DNA of 37,668 nucleotides from Thermoplasmata archaeon. GTDB lineage: Archaea; Thermoplasmatota; Thermoplasmata; Thermoplasmatales; Thermoplasmataceae. Positions 30,530 to 37,668 of this stretch are shown here, piece after piece (position 1 is the first letter of the stretch; each line of letters opens with the position of its first letter). The stretch lies in contig JAJZLU010000080.1 of NCBI GenBank assembly GCA_021850545.1, forward strand, positions 1 to 37,668. Reading direction: 5' to 3'. Made by a program: the position numbers and the translations under genes. The notes beneath the pieces were generated by a model, which was not told where the DNA came from, made no database searches, and saw only the letters and a list, made by a program, of their open reading frames with translations.

Positions 30530-32535
30530 CCTCCCTGGAAATTAAGGAAGTTACAGTGGTTGGTTCAGGTCTCATGGGACACGGCATTGCCGAGGTGGTT
30601 GCACTTGCGGGAATCAAAGTACATCTTGAGGACGCGTTTCCTGAGGCACTAGAAAAGGCAAAGGGATCCATAAAGAATAGCCTTGCCAGGATGGTCAAGT
30701 CAGGAAAGCTGACTCAGGAAAATGCTGACAAGGTCTTTGCAGGAATGAACTTTACAACCGACCTCAAAGGTGCAGTAAGTTCCTCAGACATGATCATTGA
30801 AGCGGTTCCGGAGATTCCTGACCTTAAAGTGAAACTCCTGAAGGAGATTTCACAATACTGCAGGCCGGATGCAATTATCGCCTCCAATACTTCAAACATA
30901 AGGATCTCGACACTGGCTCAGAAAGTATCTAATCCCCAGAGGCTGCTGGGGCTGCATTTCTTTAACCCGCCTGTTGTCCTGAAGCTTGTTGAGGTTATCA
31001 AGAGCGAAAAGACTTCAGATGAGGTTTTCGAACTGACGTACCAGTTCTCCAAGAAACTGGGGAAGACCCCCATCAAGGTTCTAAAAGATACCCCCGGCTT
31101 TGTCGTGAACAGGATAACAGCCCCAGAGAGCCTGCTCTTCTGCCAGATACTTGAAAAGGGCCTTGCAAAGCCGGAAGAAATTGATGCATTCAGCAAATCA
31201 CAGGGCCTCCCAATGGGGGTGTACGAACTCATGGATTACGTTGGGATTGACACGGTTGTCCACTCGCTGAACTATTACAGGGATGCCTTGGACAAGGAAT
31301 TCGGGAAGTGCACTTACTTCAACCAGTTTATGGAGAGAAAGGAACTTGGCCTGAAATCCGGCAAAGGGTTCTACATCTGGGAGAATGGCAAGGCTCAGAT
31401 ACCAAGTGCGGCCCCTTCCACTGTGGTCGACCTGATGGATGTCCTAGTTCTGGATATAAATGAGGCCGCAAAGCTCATTGAGGAGGGAGTCGCAGAGCCT
31501 GCTGACATTGAAACTGGAGTAAAGCTTGGCATGAACCGCCCCTTCGGGCCTATTTCCGTGGCTGAGGGGCTGACCAATGCTGAAATCAAGAGAAAGCTCC
31601 AGAAGCTCTCAGAGAGATTTGACACCAAGATCTTCTACCCGACAAAGTCCATAGAGGATGGAAAACTCCGGGAACTCCTTTCTGGAAAAGCCACGAAGGT
31701 GGGGGATGTTCCTGCGCCGGAAAAGGCAAAGGAGCCTGCTCCGCCACAGGGAAGTGAAGGAGGGCCTGTTTCCCTCAGGAAGGATGTTGAAAGGAAAGTG
31801 GCTTACCTCACCCTCTCAAACACTAGAAACAACCTGATCAACTCTGAAGTCCTTGATGGGCTTGAAAGGCACCTGAAAACTCTCTGGAACGACAAGGAGA
31901 TCAACGTCATTGTATTAAGGGGAGAAGGAAAGAATTTTTCAGCAGGTGCTCAGCTTACCCAGTTTTTCAGCGGACCAATGGATTTCGCTGAAAATGCGAG
32001 GCTTGGCGAGAGAACTTTCAGGCTCCTTTCCGAAGTTCCCAAGATCACTATTGCCGAGATGAAGGGGCATGTGCTCGGAGGAGGCTTTGAACTTTCCACC
32101 TGGTGCGATATAAGGGTATCCACTCCTGATGCAATCATAGGATTTCCTGAGGTAACCCTTGGGCTTGTTCCGGGATGGGGAGGAAGCCAGAGGCTAGCCA
32201 AGCTGCTGGGCATGTCAAGGGCAGCATACCTCATAATGACAGGGGAGAGATTCGACGGGAAGTACGCCCATGAAATAGGCCTTGTATCCAAGCTTTTCCC
32301 TGCGGAGGCCATTGAAGGCGAAACCGACAGGATGGCCCAGGACCTTGCTGTGAGGATTGCCCCCGTATCTGCGGCCATGGCGAAGAAGCTCATATACAAG
32401 GGGAGTGAAGTGTCTGCTGACAATGGCCTCGAGATGGAATCCATTGCAATGGGGCTTCTATACGGCACGGAAGACCTGAAGGAAGGGATTTCAGCATTCC
32501 TGCAGAAGAGAAAGCCGGATTACAAGGGAAGGTAA
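30526..32535 (+). CDS. 3-hydroxyacyl-CoA dehydrogenase / enoyl-CoA hydratase fusion
   Basis: A 669-residue bifunctional enzyme. Residues about 1-390 are the dehydrogenase: NAD motif VVGSGLMGHGIAEV, IIASNTSNIRIS, catalytic-His region LHFFNPPVVLKLVEV, then a second C-terminal-type subdomain. After a Pro/Glu-rich linker (about 395-415), the hydratase follows: oxyanion segment FSAGAQLTQF, catalytic Glu in GGGFELSTWCDI and FPEVTLGLVPGWGGSQRL. The order dehydrogenase-then-hydratase matches archaeal fusions and is opposite to bacterial FadB. It catalyses two successive beta-oxidation steps; some archaeal homologues act on crotonyl-CoA. It starts at GTG 30526, overlapping the SCP2 gene. Confidence 0.94.
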   Translation: MTSLEIKEVTVVGSGLMGHGIAEVVALAGIKVHLEDAFPEALEKAKGSIKNSLARMVKSGKLTQENADKVFAGMNFTTDLKGAVSSSDMIIEAVPEIPDLKVKLLKEISQYCRPDAIIASNTSNIRISTLAQKVSNPQRLLGLHFFNPPVVLKLVEVIKSEKTSDEVFELTYQFSKKLGKTPIKVLKDTPGFVVNRITAPESLLFCQILEKGLAKPEEIDAFSKSQGLPMGVYELMDYVGIDTVVHSLNYYRDALDKEFGKCTYFNQFMERKELGLKSGKGFYIWENGKAQIPSAAPSTVVDLMDVLVLDINEAAKLIEEGVAEPADIETGVKLGMNRPFGPISVAEGLTNAEIKRKLQKLSERFDTKIFYPTKSIEDGKLRELLSGKATKVGDVPAPEKAKEPAPPQGSEGGPVSLRKDVERKVAYLTLSNTRNNLINSEVLDGLERHLKTLWNDKEINVIVLRGEGKNFSAGAQLTQFFSGPMDFAENARLGERTFRLLSEVPKITIAEMKGHVLGGGFELSTWCDIRVSTPDAIIGFPEVTLGLVPGWGGSQRLAKLLGMSRAAYLIMTGERFDGKYAHEIGLVSKLFPAEAIEGETDRMAQDLAVRIAPVSAAMAKKLIYKGSEVSADNGLEMESIAMGLLYGTEDLKEGISAFLQKRKPDYKGR

Positions 32536-32557
32536 TTGGAACCCGTTTCCACTTCTT

Positions 32558-32572
32558 CCTTATTTTTTAAAA
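32558..32572 (+). terminator. T-run after the fusion-enzyme gene
   Basis: CTTATTTTTTAAAAC lies about 25 bp after the stop and is a likely T-tract terminator. Confidence 0.4.
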
Positions 32573-32620
32573 CGTGCAAATTTCCATTCAACGATTTATT
32601 TCTTGCCGGAAACCTGATCT

Positions 32621-33139
32621 TCATGAATGCCGTATTAGGCTGTATCTGAGTTCTCTCGTTCTAAAGCCAAACAGTTCTGTTTCCTTCCCACCTGAAACCT
32701 TGAATCCATGTTTTTCGTAGAACCTTCTCCCCTGGGTATTCCTTTCTTCAACCCAGGCAGACAGTTCAGTGATATCTGTGCACTTCAGCAAAAGATGATT
32801 GAGAAGTGCTGCGCCTACCCCGGTACCAATGGTGCCAGGAAGTGCGTAAATCCTAGCCAGGTCATAGGCCCCTTTCCTATCCGGACATGGGAGTGTCTGG
32901 GAGTAGCCTGCAAGGTTCCGTTCCGAATCAAGAGCCACGTGGAATAGCCGTACTGGCCTTTCTGAATCCCTGCTGATAGAACCGTGGAGCCTTTCAATGG
33001 AATAAGCTTCTGAAACAAATTTCCTGATTACCTCCTTAGGATAAATGGATCCATATGTATGGTTCCAGGACTGTTTAGCTATTAATGCGATTGCCACTGC
33101 ATCCCCATGCTCAGCCGGCCTCACTTTGTATTCTCTCAT
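32621..33139 (-). CDS. GNAT-family N-acetyltransferase
   Basis: A 172-residue acetyltransferase of the GNAT fold: YKVRPAEHGDAVAIALIAKQ at the start, the acetyl-CoA loop region LARIYALPGTIGTGVGAALL, and the end motif NTQGRRFYEKHGFKVSGGKE. The substrate (small amine, antibiotic-like molecule or protein N-terminus) cannot be told. ATG 33139 is chosen because the family core begins directly after it and CATATACATT lies 15-24 bp upstream. The frame stays open to 33220, but the 27 extra residues are unlike GNAT. It lies downstream of an MFS exporter-like gene in the same direction, separated by 87 bp. Confidence 0.88.
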   Translation of the reverse strand: MREYKVRPAEHGDAVAIALIAKQSWNHTYGSIYPKEVIRKFVSEAYSIERLHGSISRDSERPVRLFHVALDSERNLAGYSQTLPCPDRKGAYDLARIYALPGTIGTGVGAALLNHLLLKCTDITELSAWVEERNTQGRRFYEKHGFKVSGGKETELFGFRTRELRYSLIRHS

Positions 33140-33226
33140 GTATTCAGATTTTAATGTATATGCCAATATAATTTTTCCCTTGCTGTGCCTCATGAAAGAA
33201 GACAGTGCCGTGAGGCTCACGGATTG

Positions 33227-34489
33227 TCAGCTAAGTTCTGTAACCTCTGGCTTGGGTCTCCCATCAAGGTTCCAGAAACTTCTCATCAATCCGAAAACAA
33301 CTGTGAATATGAGCATCATGAAGCCGGAGACCATGAAATCCCAGAGAACACCGAAATCAGCTATCAGCAGAGCGCCAACTGCAATTGAGGCAGGGCTCAG
33401 GGACGTCAGGACACCATCAAGCGCAAAGTACCTTCCCCTCATTTCCGCAGGTACAAGGTTATGGGCAGCAGTAAGCCAGAGGTTCACGGAGACTCCTATG
33501 CTCAGGCCTGCCACGAAAGCAAGTGCCAGTGCAAGGTATGGTGAAGGGAACAGTCCCATGAGTAGCAGGCAGAGTCCGTCCAGGCCGCCAAACAGGAGGA
33601 TGTTGACCCTGCCTGTATGCCTGAGAAGGTCAATTCTTCCCGGTATTAGAGAGCCTATGACATCCCCTGCTGCAAGGGCTGCCAGCATTGAACCGTAGAC
33701 CAGGGAGTTGGCGCCAAGGCCCCTTGCCACGTAGATCACGAAATAGGTGAATGTCATGGTCATGAAGAAATTGAAGAATGTGGCGGACAGTGTGAGAAGG
33801 AAGAAACCTTTCCTGCTGGTGAGCCAGACAAACCCTTCCTTCAGTTCCCCGAGCATGTTCCCTTCCCTGGCTTGGCTCTTGGGGGTTCCGTTTGCCTTTG
33901 ACCTGTAGAATGGAAAAAGGACGAGAAGTGAAATTACAGCAGAAACAAGATAGGCAACGGTGCTGATGGAAAAGCTTGCAACGACCCCAAAGAGGACGAT
34001 TATTCCGCCTGCAAGGGCGTTGGCAACTGAACCAAGGGTACTGTTTACGGCCCTGAAAACCCCGTTGGCCCTTGACTGAAGCACTCTTGAAACCATGTCA
34101 GGCAGGGATGAGAGGCTGCTGGAGCGTGAGACTTCCCTGCTTATTCCCCAGAGTGCTGAGAGGCCAAGGATAAAATAGATGTTAAACAGCCTGTAATATG
34201 CAATGCCTCCAAGAGCCCCCATTGCAATGAAGCCAAGAAACCCGGATATGAAGAGCAGGAACCCTTTATTCTTCCTGTCAATGATAGCGCCAACAGGCAG
34301 GGAGACTATTAGGACTGCAACAGATTCTACGATGGCCACTATGCCAACTGCAACAGCAGATCCGGTTATTGTGAAAATGTACCAGGTAAGAGAAACCTGG
34401 GCTATATAGGCTGCAGTATAGAAAGCGGAACTCTGCCAGAGGAGGCTGAAGAAATTCCTTCCAAACCTTTCTGTACTGTTGCTATCCAT
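33227..34489 (-). CDS. MFS transporter, exporter-like
   Basis: A 420-residue, 12-helix major facilitator of the MFS_1/MFS_3 (macrolide-exporter-like) type. It begins RFGRNFFSLLWQSSAFYTAA, with the loop motif VGAIIDRKNKGFLLF after helix 2 and VPAEMRGRYFALDGVLTSLS later, typical for these drug- or siderophore-type exporters. ATG 34489 is preferred because the conserved text begins there; ATG 34519 is in frame but would start inside a 16-bp palindrome region. The substrate is unknown. The acetyltransferase gene follows in the same direction, which may indicate a shared detoxification role, but this is only positional. Confidence 0.87.
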   Translation of the reverse strand: MDSNSTERFGRNFFSLLWQSSAFYTAAYIAQVSLTWYIFTITGSAVAVGIVAIVESVAVLIVSLPVGAIIDRKNKGFLLFISGFLGFIAMGALGGIAYYRLFNIYFILGLSALWGISREVSRSSSLSSLPDMVSRVLQSRANGVFRAVNSTLGSVANALAGGIIVLFGVVASFSISTVAYLVSAVISLLVLFPFYRSKANGTPKSQAREGNMLGELKEGFVWLTSRKGFFLLTLSATFFNFFMTMTFTYFVIYVARGLGANSLVYGSMLAALAAGDVIGSLIPGRIDLLRHTGRVNILLFGGLDGLCLLLMGLFPSPYLALALAFVAGLSIGVSVNLWLTAAHNLVPAEMRGRYFALDGVLTSLSPASIAVGALLIADFGVLWDFMVSGFMMLIFTVVFGLMRSFWNLDGRPKPEVTELS

Positions 34490-34499
34490 GATATATCCG

Positions 34500-34515
34500 C
34501 TGCCTGGCCAGGCAG
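34500..34515. repeat. Perfect 16-bp palindrome between glcF-like and MFS genes
   Basis: CTGCCTGGCCAGGCAG is a perfect GC-rich inverted repeat, 17 bp after the glcF-like stop and 10 bp before the MFS start. It could be an operator for the MFS gene or a terminator hairpin without loop space; the first is more likely. Confidence 0.45.
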
Positions 34516-34532
34516 ACATGCCCGATGCAGAA

Positions 34533-35762
34533 TCAGTTCTTCAACCTTGAGGCGAGGTAATCCCCGATTTCAACGACCTCTGGGCCCTTATTGAGGTTTG
34601 AAAAGCAGATGGGGCAGGCTGTAACGATCTTTCCTGCACCTGTATCCCTGAGTTCATCATACCGGTTCTGGGACACCCTGTGGGTGAGTTCAGGAAAGAT
34701 AAGCTCGTCTGGGCCCCCGCAACACTTTGTGCGGCGCCCGCTTCTTGGCGGAAGGGATACACTTGCAACTGACCTGAGAGTTTCCAGAGGCCTGTTGTAG
34801 GCATCCTGCCTGAGGGAGAAATGGCATGGCTCGTGGTAGGTTATGCTTTCGCTCCCGCTGCTGAAAGAGGATCCGTCAATGAGGTCGAGGTAATGCACAA
34901 CTTCAAGGTCAAACCCTTCAACATACTTTGGGTATGTGTTTTTCAGAAGGTCATAGGTGTGGGGATCTACTGTAATTATTCTCCTTGCCCCACTGTCCCG
35001 CAATATTTTCGCTACCTTCCTGGCATATTGTTCGAAGAGATCAAGGTATCCGAGGTCATAGATGAATGTCCCCGGGTAAGGCTCATCCTCTGCAAGGTAG
35101 TTGAATGAAATGCCCGATTTCCTGAGAAGCAACGCTATGTTTGACAGGGTACTGTCCATCTTAAGGGCTGTTGCCTCATCCTTTTTCATTGGGGCCAGCC
35201 TGATCAGCCCGGGGAACCTGGCGATAAGGGAAGACATCATTTTAGACATTCCCTTTCCCATTCTCTCCCTCATCCGGTTCATTCCATCGGTATAAGCCAT
35301 CAGCTGGTACATGTTCCCCGTGTAGAGCAGATCAGTGGAATCTGGGTCAGCCTTCATCCCAGTGAACCAGCCTGCACATTTTTCCCCGATCCCAAGTGGG
35401 TTCATGTAGTGCATGGTCACCATTGCTATCATTCTCGCAAGAGGGTTCTGGTTTCCAGGTATCCCGTCCCCTGCAATGATTGATTTTGAAATATGGCTCA
35501 CCTTCCCGGCGTTTACACCGGCCGGGCATACATAGAGGCATGCGTGGCAGTCCAGGCAGGAATAGAAGCTGTCGGAAACATTGAGAGTTCCATTGCCCTT
35601 GGCAGCGGATAGAAGCTCCTTACCCATGATGACGCGTCCTCTTGCGCCCTTCCAAAGGTCGTATCCTGCTGCAGGAAGTGTGGGGCATACCGATTCGCAG
35701 AAGCCGCAGCTAATGCATTTTTCCACTTCGCTTTCAAGCTCTTCAAAAAGGTCACTGATCAA
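34533..35762 (-). CDS. Fe-S subunit of a glycolate/D-lactate dehydrogenase-type oxidase (GlcF-like)
   Basis: A 409-residue protein with two N-terminal [4Fe-4S] motifs, CISCGFCESVCP and CLDCHACLYVCP, and C-terminal cysteine-rich CCG motifs (HEPCHFSLR, TKCCGGPDE, CPICFSNL). It has no membrane segment. This is the GlcF/LldE-type electron-transfer partner of an FAD-linked 2-hydroxyacid dehydrogenase, passing electrons toward the quinone pool. Its start overlaps the end of the FAD-subunit gene by 11 bp. The region around residues 95-200 is longer than in many GlcF proteins and carries a Met-rich stretch (RMRERMGKGMSKMMSS) of unclear meaning. Confidence 0.9.
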   Translation of the reverse strand: MISDLFEELESEVEKCISCGFCESVCPTLPAAGYDLWKGARGRVIMGKELLSAAKGNGTLNVSDSFYSCLDCHACLYVCPAGVNAGKVSHISKSIIAGDGIPGNQNPLARMIAMVTMHYMNPLGIGEKCAGWFTGMKADPDSTDLLYTGNMYQLMAYTDGMNRMRERMGKGMSKMMSSLIARFPGLIRLAPMKKDEATALKMDSTLSNIALLLRKSGISFNYLAEDEPYPGTFIYDLGYLDLFEQYARKVAKILRDSGARRIITVDPHTYDLLKNTYPKYVEGFDLEVVHYLDLIDGSSFSSGSESITYHEPCHFSLRQDAYNRPLETLRSVASVSLPPRSGRRTKCCGGPDELIFPELTHRVSQNRYDELRDTGAGKIVTACPICFSNLNKGPEVVEIGDYLASRLKN

Positions 35763-37146
35763 ACATCTTACCCCTGTTCATGATCCCATTGGGATCAAAG
35801 GCCTTCCTTATGGACCTCATGATCTCCATTACATGCTGGTTGTTGGTCTCCTCCAGCTCCATTTTCAGGAGTTCCTTTTTCTCAAGGCCGACCCCATGCT
35901 CTGCAGAGACACTTCCCCCATGCCTTATTGCAATCATTGCGAAGTCATGCTGGAAGCTTTCGACACGGTTCATGTGATCCTGGTCGGCAATGTCTGCATA
36001 GATGTTGGCATGGATGTTCCCATCTGAGATATGCCCAAACAGGGCTACAGTGAGGCTGTACTTTTTTACCTTCTCCTCGCTTTCCCTGAGAGCATTAGGG
36101 AGTTCAGACGCGGGGACTACTATGTCTCCAATCACGACACGTTCGCTCATGCTTGACCTTTCACTCAGAAGGGAGGAATACGCACCCTTCCTGGCCTCAT
36201 AGATGCGATCCATTGCCTCCTGGTCGGTTGTAATTTCAGTGCTTATGGGATAGAATTTTTTAAGGATCTCTTCAGCCTGATTCAGTTCCCTGCCAATGCT
36301 TTCCTTAGTGGATGCGATATCAATGATGAGCATGTAATTTGCATCCTCCGGAAACTTCAGGCCCCTGGTCTGTGAGAGCGAATGCATGGTTATCTTGTCA
36401 AGGAATTCTGCTATGAGCGGGGTTATGCCCTTTCCCTTGAGTTCTGAAATTGAGCTGCCCACTTTCTCAATTGAATCGTAATATGCCAGTATCCTTCCCT
36501 TTGATTCCACTATGGGCCAGATTTTCACTATTGCCTTTGTTATGATGCCCAGCGTCCCCTCTGCGCCTACCATCAGTGCGGTAAGGTCATAGCCGGCTGT
36601 CCTCTTAAGGACCTTGCCTCCTGTTGTAATTAAGTTGCCGTCAGGGAGGACCACTTCCAATCCTAGTATCCAGTTCTTTGTGGTTCCATACATGGATGCC
36701 CTCAGGCCGCCTGCATTGGTTGAAATTGAACCGCCCACTGTGGCAGCAATTGAGCTTGCTGGATCAGGAGGGTAGAAGAATCCAAATTTTTCAAGATGCT
36801 GGTTCAGGCTGTCAAGCTTGACACCTGGTTCCACTATGGCATAGCGGTCTTCAGGATGAACCTCGAGGATCCTGTCAAATCTGGCCAGGCTGATGACAAG
36901 CATATCCTTCAGTGGTATTGAGGAACCGGTGAGGGCAGTGCCTCCGCCCCTTGCCACCACCGGGATTGAGTTTTCCTGGCAGTACCTCATTACCTTAGAT
37001 ATCTGCTCTGGAGTATCGGGAAGGGCAACTGCCATCGGGAGATCACCCTGGTAATAAGATGCGTCTGTCATGTAGGGAATTTTCTGTTCCCTTTCAATTA
37101 TGAGGTTGCTGCCCAGTATTTGGGAGAGCCCTTTGAGATGATCCAT
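35752..37146 (-). CDS. FAD-linked 2-hydroxyacid dehydrogenase (GlcD/D-lactate dehydrogenase type)
   Basis: A 464-residue flavoprotein. The N-terminal FAD-binding (PCMH) domain shows RGGGTALTGSSIPL, AIVEPGV, YPPDPASSIAATVGGSISTN, AGGLRASMYGTT and GAEGTLGIIT. The C-terminal substrate domain has HISDGNIHANIY, SVSAEHGVGLEKK and the terminal KAFDPNGIMNRGKMF. Family members oxidise D-lactate, glycolate or longer 2-hydroxyacids. It is the first gene of a two-gene unit with the Fe-S protein. A small winged-helix regulator encoded just upstream in the same direction may control it. The substrate cannot be chosen from sequence. Confidence 0.92.
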   Translation of the reverse strand: MDHLKGLSQILGSNLIIEREQKIPYMTDASYYQGDLPMAVALPDTPEQISKVMRYCQENSIPVVARGGGTALTGSSIPLKDMLVISLARFDRILEVHPEDRYAIVEPGVKLDSLNQHLEKFGFFYPPDPASSIAATVGGSISTNAGGLRASMYGTTKNWILGLEVVLPDGNLITTGGKVLKRTAGYDLTALMVGAEGTLGIITKAIVKIWPIVESKGRILAYYDSIEKVGSSISELKGKGITPLIAEFLDKITMHSLSQTRGLKFPEDANYMLIIDIASTKESIGRELNQAEEILKKFYPISTEITTDQEAMDRIYEARKGAYSSLLSERSSMSERVVIGDIVVPASELPNALRESEEKVKKYSLTVALFGHISDGNIHANIYADIADQDHMNRVESFQHDFAMIAIRHGGSVSAEHGVGLEKKELLKMELEETNNQHVMEIMRSIRKAFDPNGIMNRGKMFDQ

Positions 37147-37194
37147 AATTGAGAATTTTCTGAGGCCTATTAATTCTTGTTGAAAGCAGCAAAA

Positions 37195-37422
37195 TTAACG
37201 CAACTTGACACAGTAGAATCTTCTTCTTGCATCGCTCATGCAGATCTGGGTTTCGATCAGATCCATTTGCTTCAGGGCCCTTATGGCATAAAGCAGTGTC
37301 CTCTTGGAGAGCATGGTCTCTTCCATGAGTTCCTCAAATCGGGAAATCTTGTTTTCCTTAAGGACCCGCAGAAGCAGTTTAGCTGAAGGTGGCAAGGTCC
37401 TGATAACTTCCAGGGTTTCCAT
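37195..37422 (-). CDS. Small winged-helix transcription regulator
   Basis: A 75-residue DNA-binding protein: RTLPPSAKLLLRVLKENK, then a helix-turn-helix (RFEELMEETMLSKRTLLYAI, RALKQMDLIET) and the wing DARRRFYCVKL. This resembles the short archaeal MarR/ArsR-like regulators of the Lrs14-like type. ATG 37422 is preferred because TTTATTAT lies 24-31 bp upstream; TTG 37467 is in frame and would add 15 residues. It is 48 bp upstream of the GlcD-like gene in the same direction. Its targets are unknown; local or broader control are both possible. Confidence 0.82.
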   Translation of the reverse strand: METLEVIRTLPPSAKLLLRVLKENKISRFEELMEETMLSKRTLLYAIRALKQMDLIETQICMSDARRRFYCVKLR

Positions 37423-37591
37423 GTGGGAGCCACATTGGCGTGATTGATAATAAACTTGTGCAGTCAAATTTAAGTATAAAGAGAAGGCAAAAGTCCATGC
37501 ATTTCAATCTGAAGGGTTTACAGAATAATTGCACTCTGACTTATTTGCTGCACTGAAAGTTTTATGTTTGAGAAAAATATCTCTCAAGACC

Positions 37592-37664
37592 GCCACTGTA
37601 GCTCAGTTGGTAGAGCAGCTGATTTGTAATCAGCAGGTCGGGGGATCGAAACCCTCCAGTGGCT
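37592..37664 (+). tRNA. tRNA-Thr (anticodon TGT)
   Basis: A full 73-base cloverleaf. Acceptor GCCACTG pairs with CAGTGGC, the D arm contains GCTCAGTTGGTAGAGC, and the anticodon stem GCTGA/TCAGC encloses TTTGTAA with anticodon TGT. The T stem is GGGGG/CCCTC with one G-T pair, and the discriminator is T. CCA is not encoded. The T loop reads ATCGAAA, with A where T54 is usual. It ends four bases before the window edge. Confidence 0.95.
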
Positions 37665-37668
37665 TTCT

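Overview
The window looks like chromosomal DNA of an acidophilic or thermophilic euryarchaeon of the Thermoplasmatales type. The evidence is archaeal Shine-Dalgarno sites of the GGTGA/GAGGTGA form, TATA boxes about 20-30 bp before leaderless starts, a tRNA gene without encoded CCA, a stand-alone AlaX editing protein, a two-CxxC archaeal protein disulfide oxidoreductase, and a 2-oxoacid dehydrogenase operon like the one known from Thermoplasma acidophilum. This placement is inferred from gene content; no marker gene was compared.

Left part (1-11,070): a truncated thiolase, a TusA-like protein, and a tandem pair of MutS-family ATPases without a mismatch-recognition domain. These are followed by etfB-etfA and a membrane Fe-S oxidoreductase of the ETF:quinone oxidoreductase (EMO/DUF224) type, then a membrane protein and a phosphate- or metabolite-type MFS transporter. 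Thiolase, ETF and EMO, together with SCP2 and the hydroxyacyl-CoA dehydrogenase/enoyl-CoA hydratase fusion near 30-32.5 kb, fit acyl-CoA oxidation with electrons passing to the quinone pool.

Middle part (11,275-22,170): an unknown small protein, a HIT protein, and a compact operon lipA - E1alpha - E1beta - E2 - E3 - lipB. This operon encodes a whole lipoate-dependent 2-oxoacid dehydrogenase complex plus the two enzymes that make and attach its lipoyl group. Next come a cobalamin adenosyltransferase, a DtxR-family metal regulator with a palindrome at its start, an unknown coiled-coil protein, and an alaX - metallo-hydrolase pair.

Accessory island (about 22,200-26,950): AT-rich by eye. It holds a PemK/MazF-like toxin with an antitoxin frame that has no canonical start codon, three membrane-anchored extracellular proteins of unknown function, and a VapBC pair. 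Two 49-bp direct repeats are 3' fragments of a tRNA-Lys(CTT) gene, and related DNA extends about 100 bp beyond each of them. This is the signature of past integrations at a tRNA gene, with no integrase left in view.

Right part (27,072-37,664): protein disulfide oxidoreductase, a large secreted repeat protein, a probable pseudogene carrying two in-frame stops, SCP2 plus the beta-oxidation fusion enzyme, a GNAT acetyltransferase, an MFS exporter-like protein, a glycolate/D-lactate dehydrogenase-like pair (GlcD/GlcF type), a small winged-helix regulator, and tRNA-Thr(TGT) at the edge.
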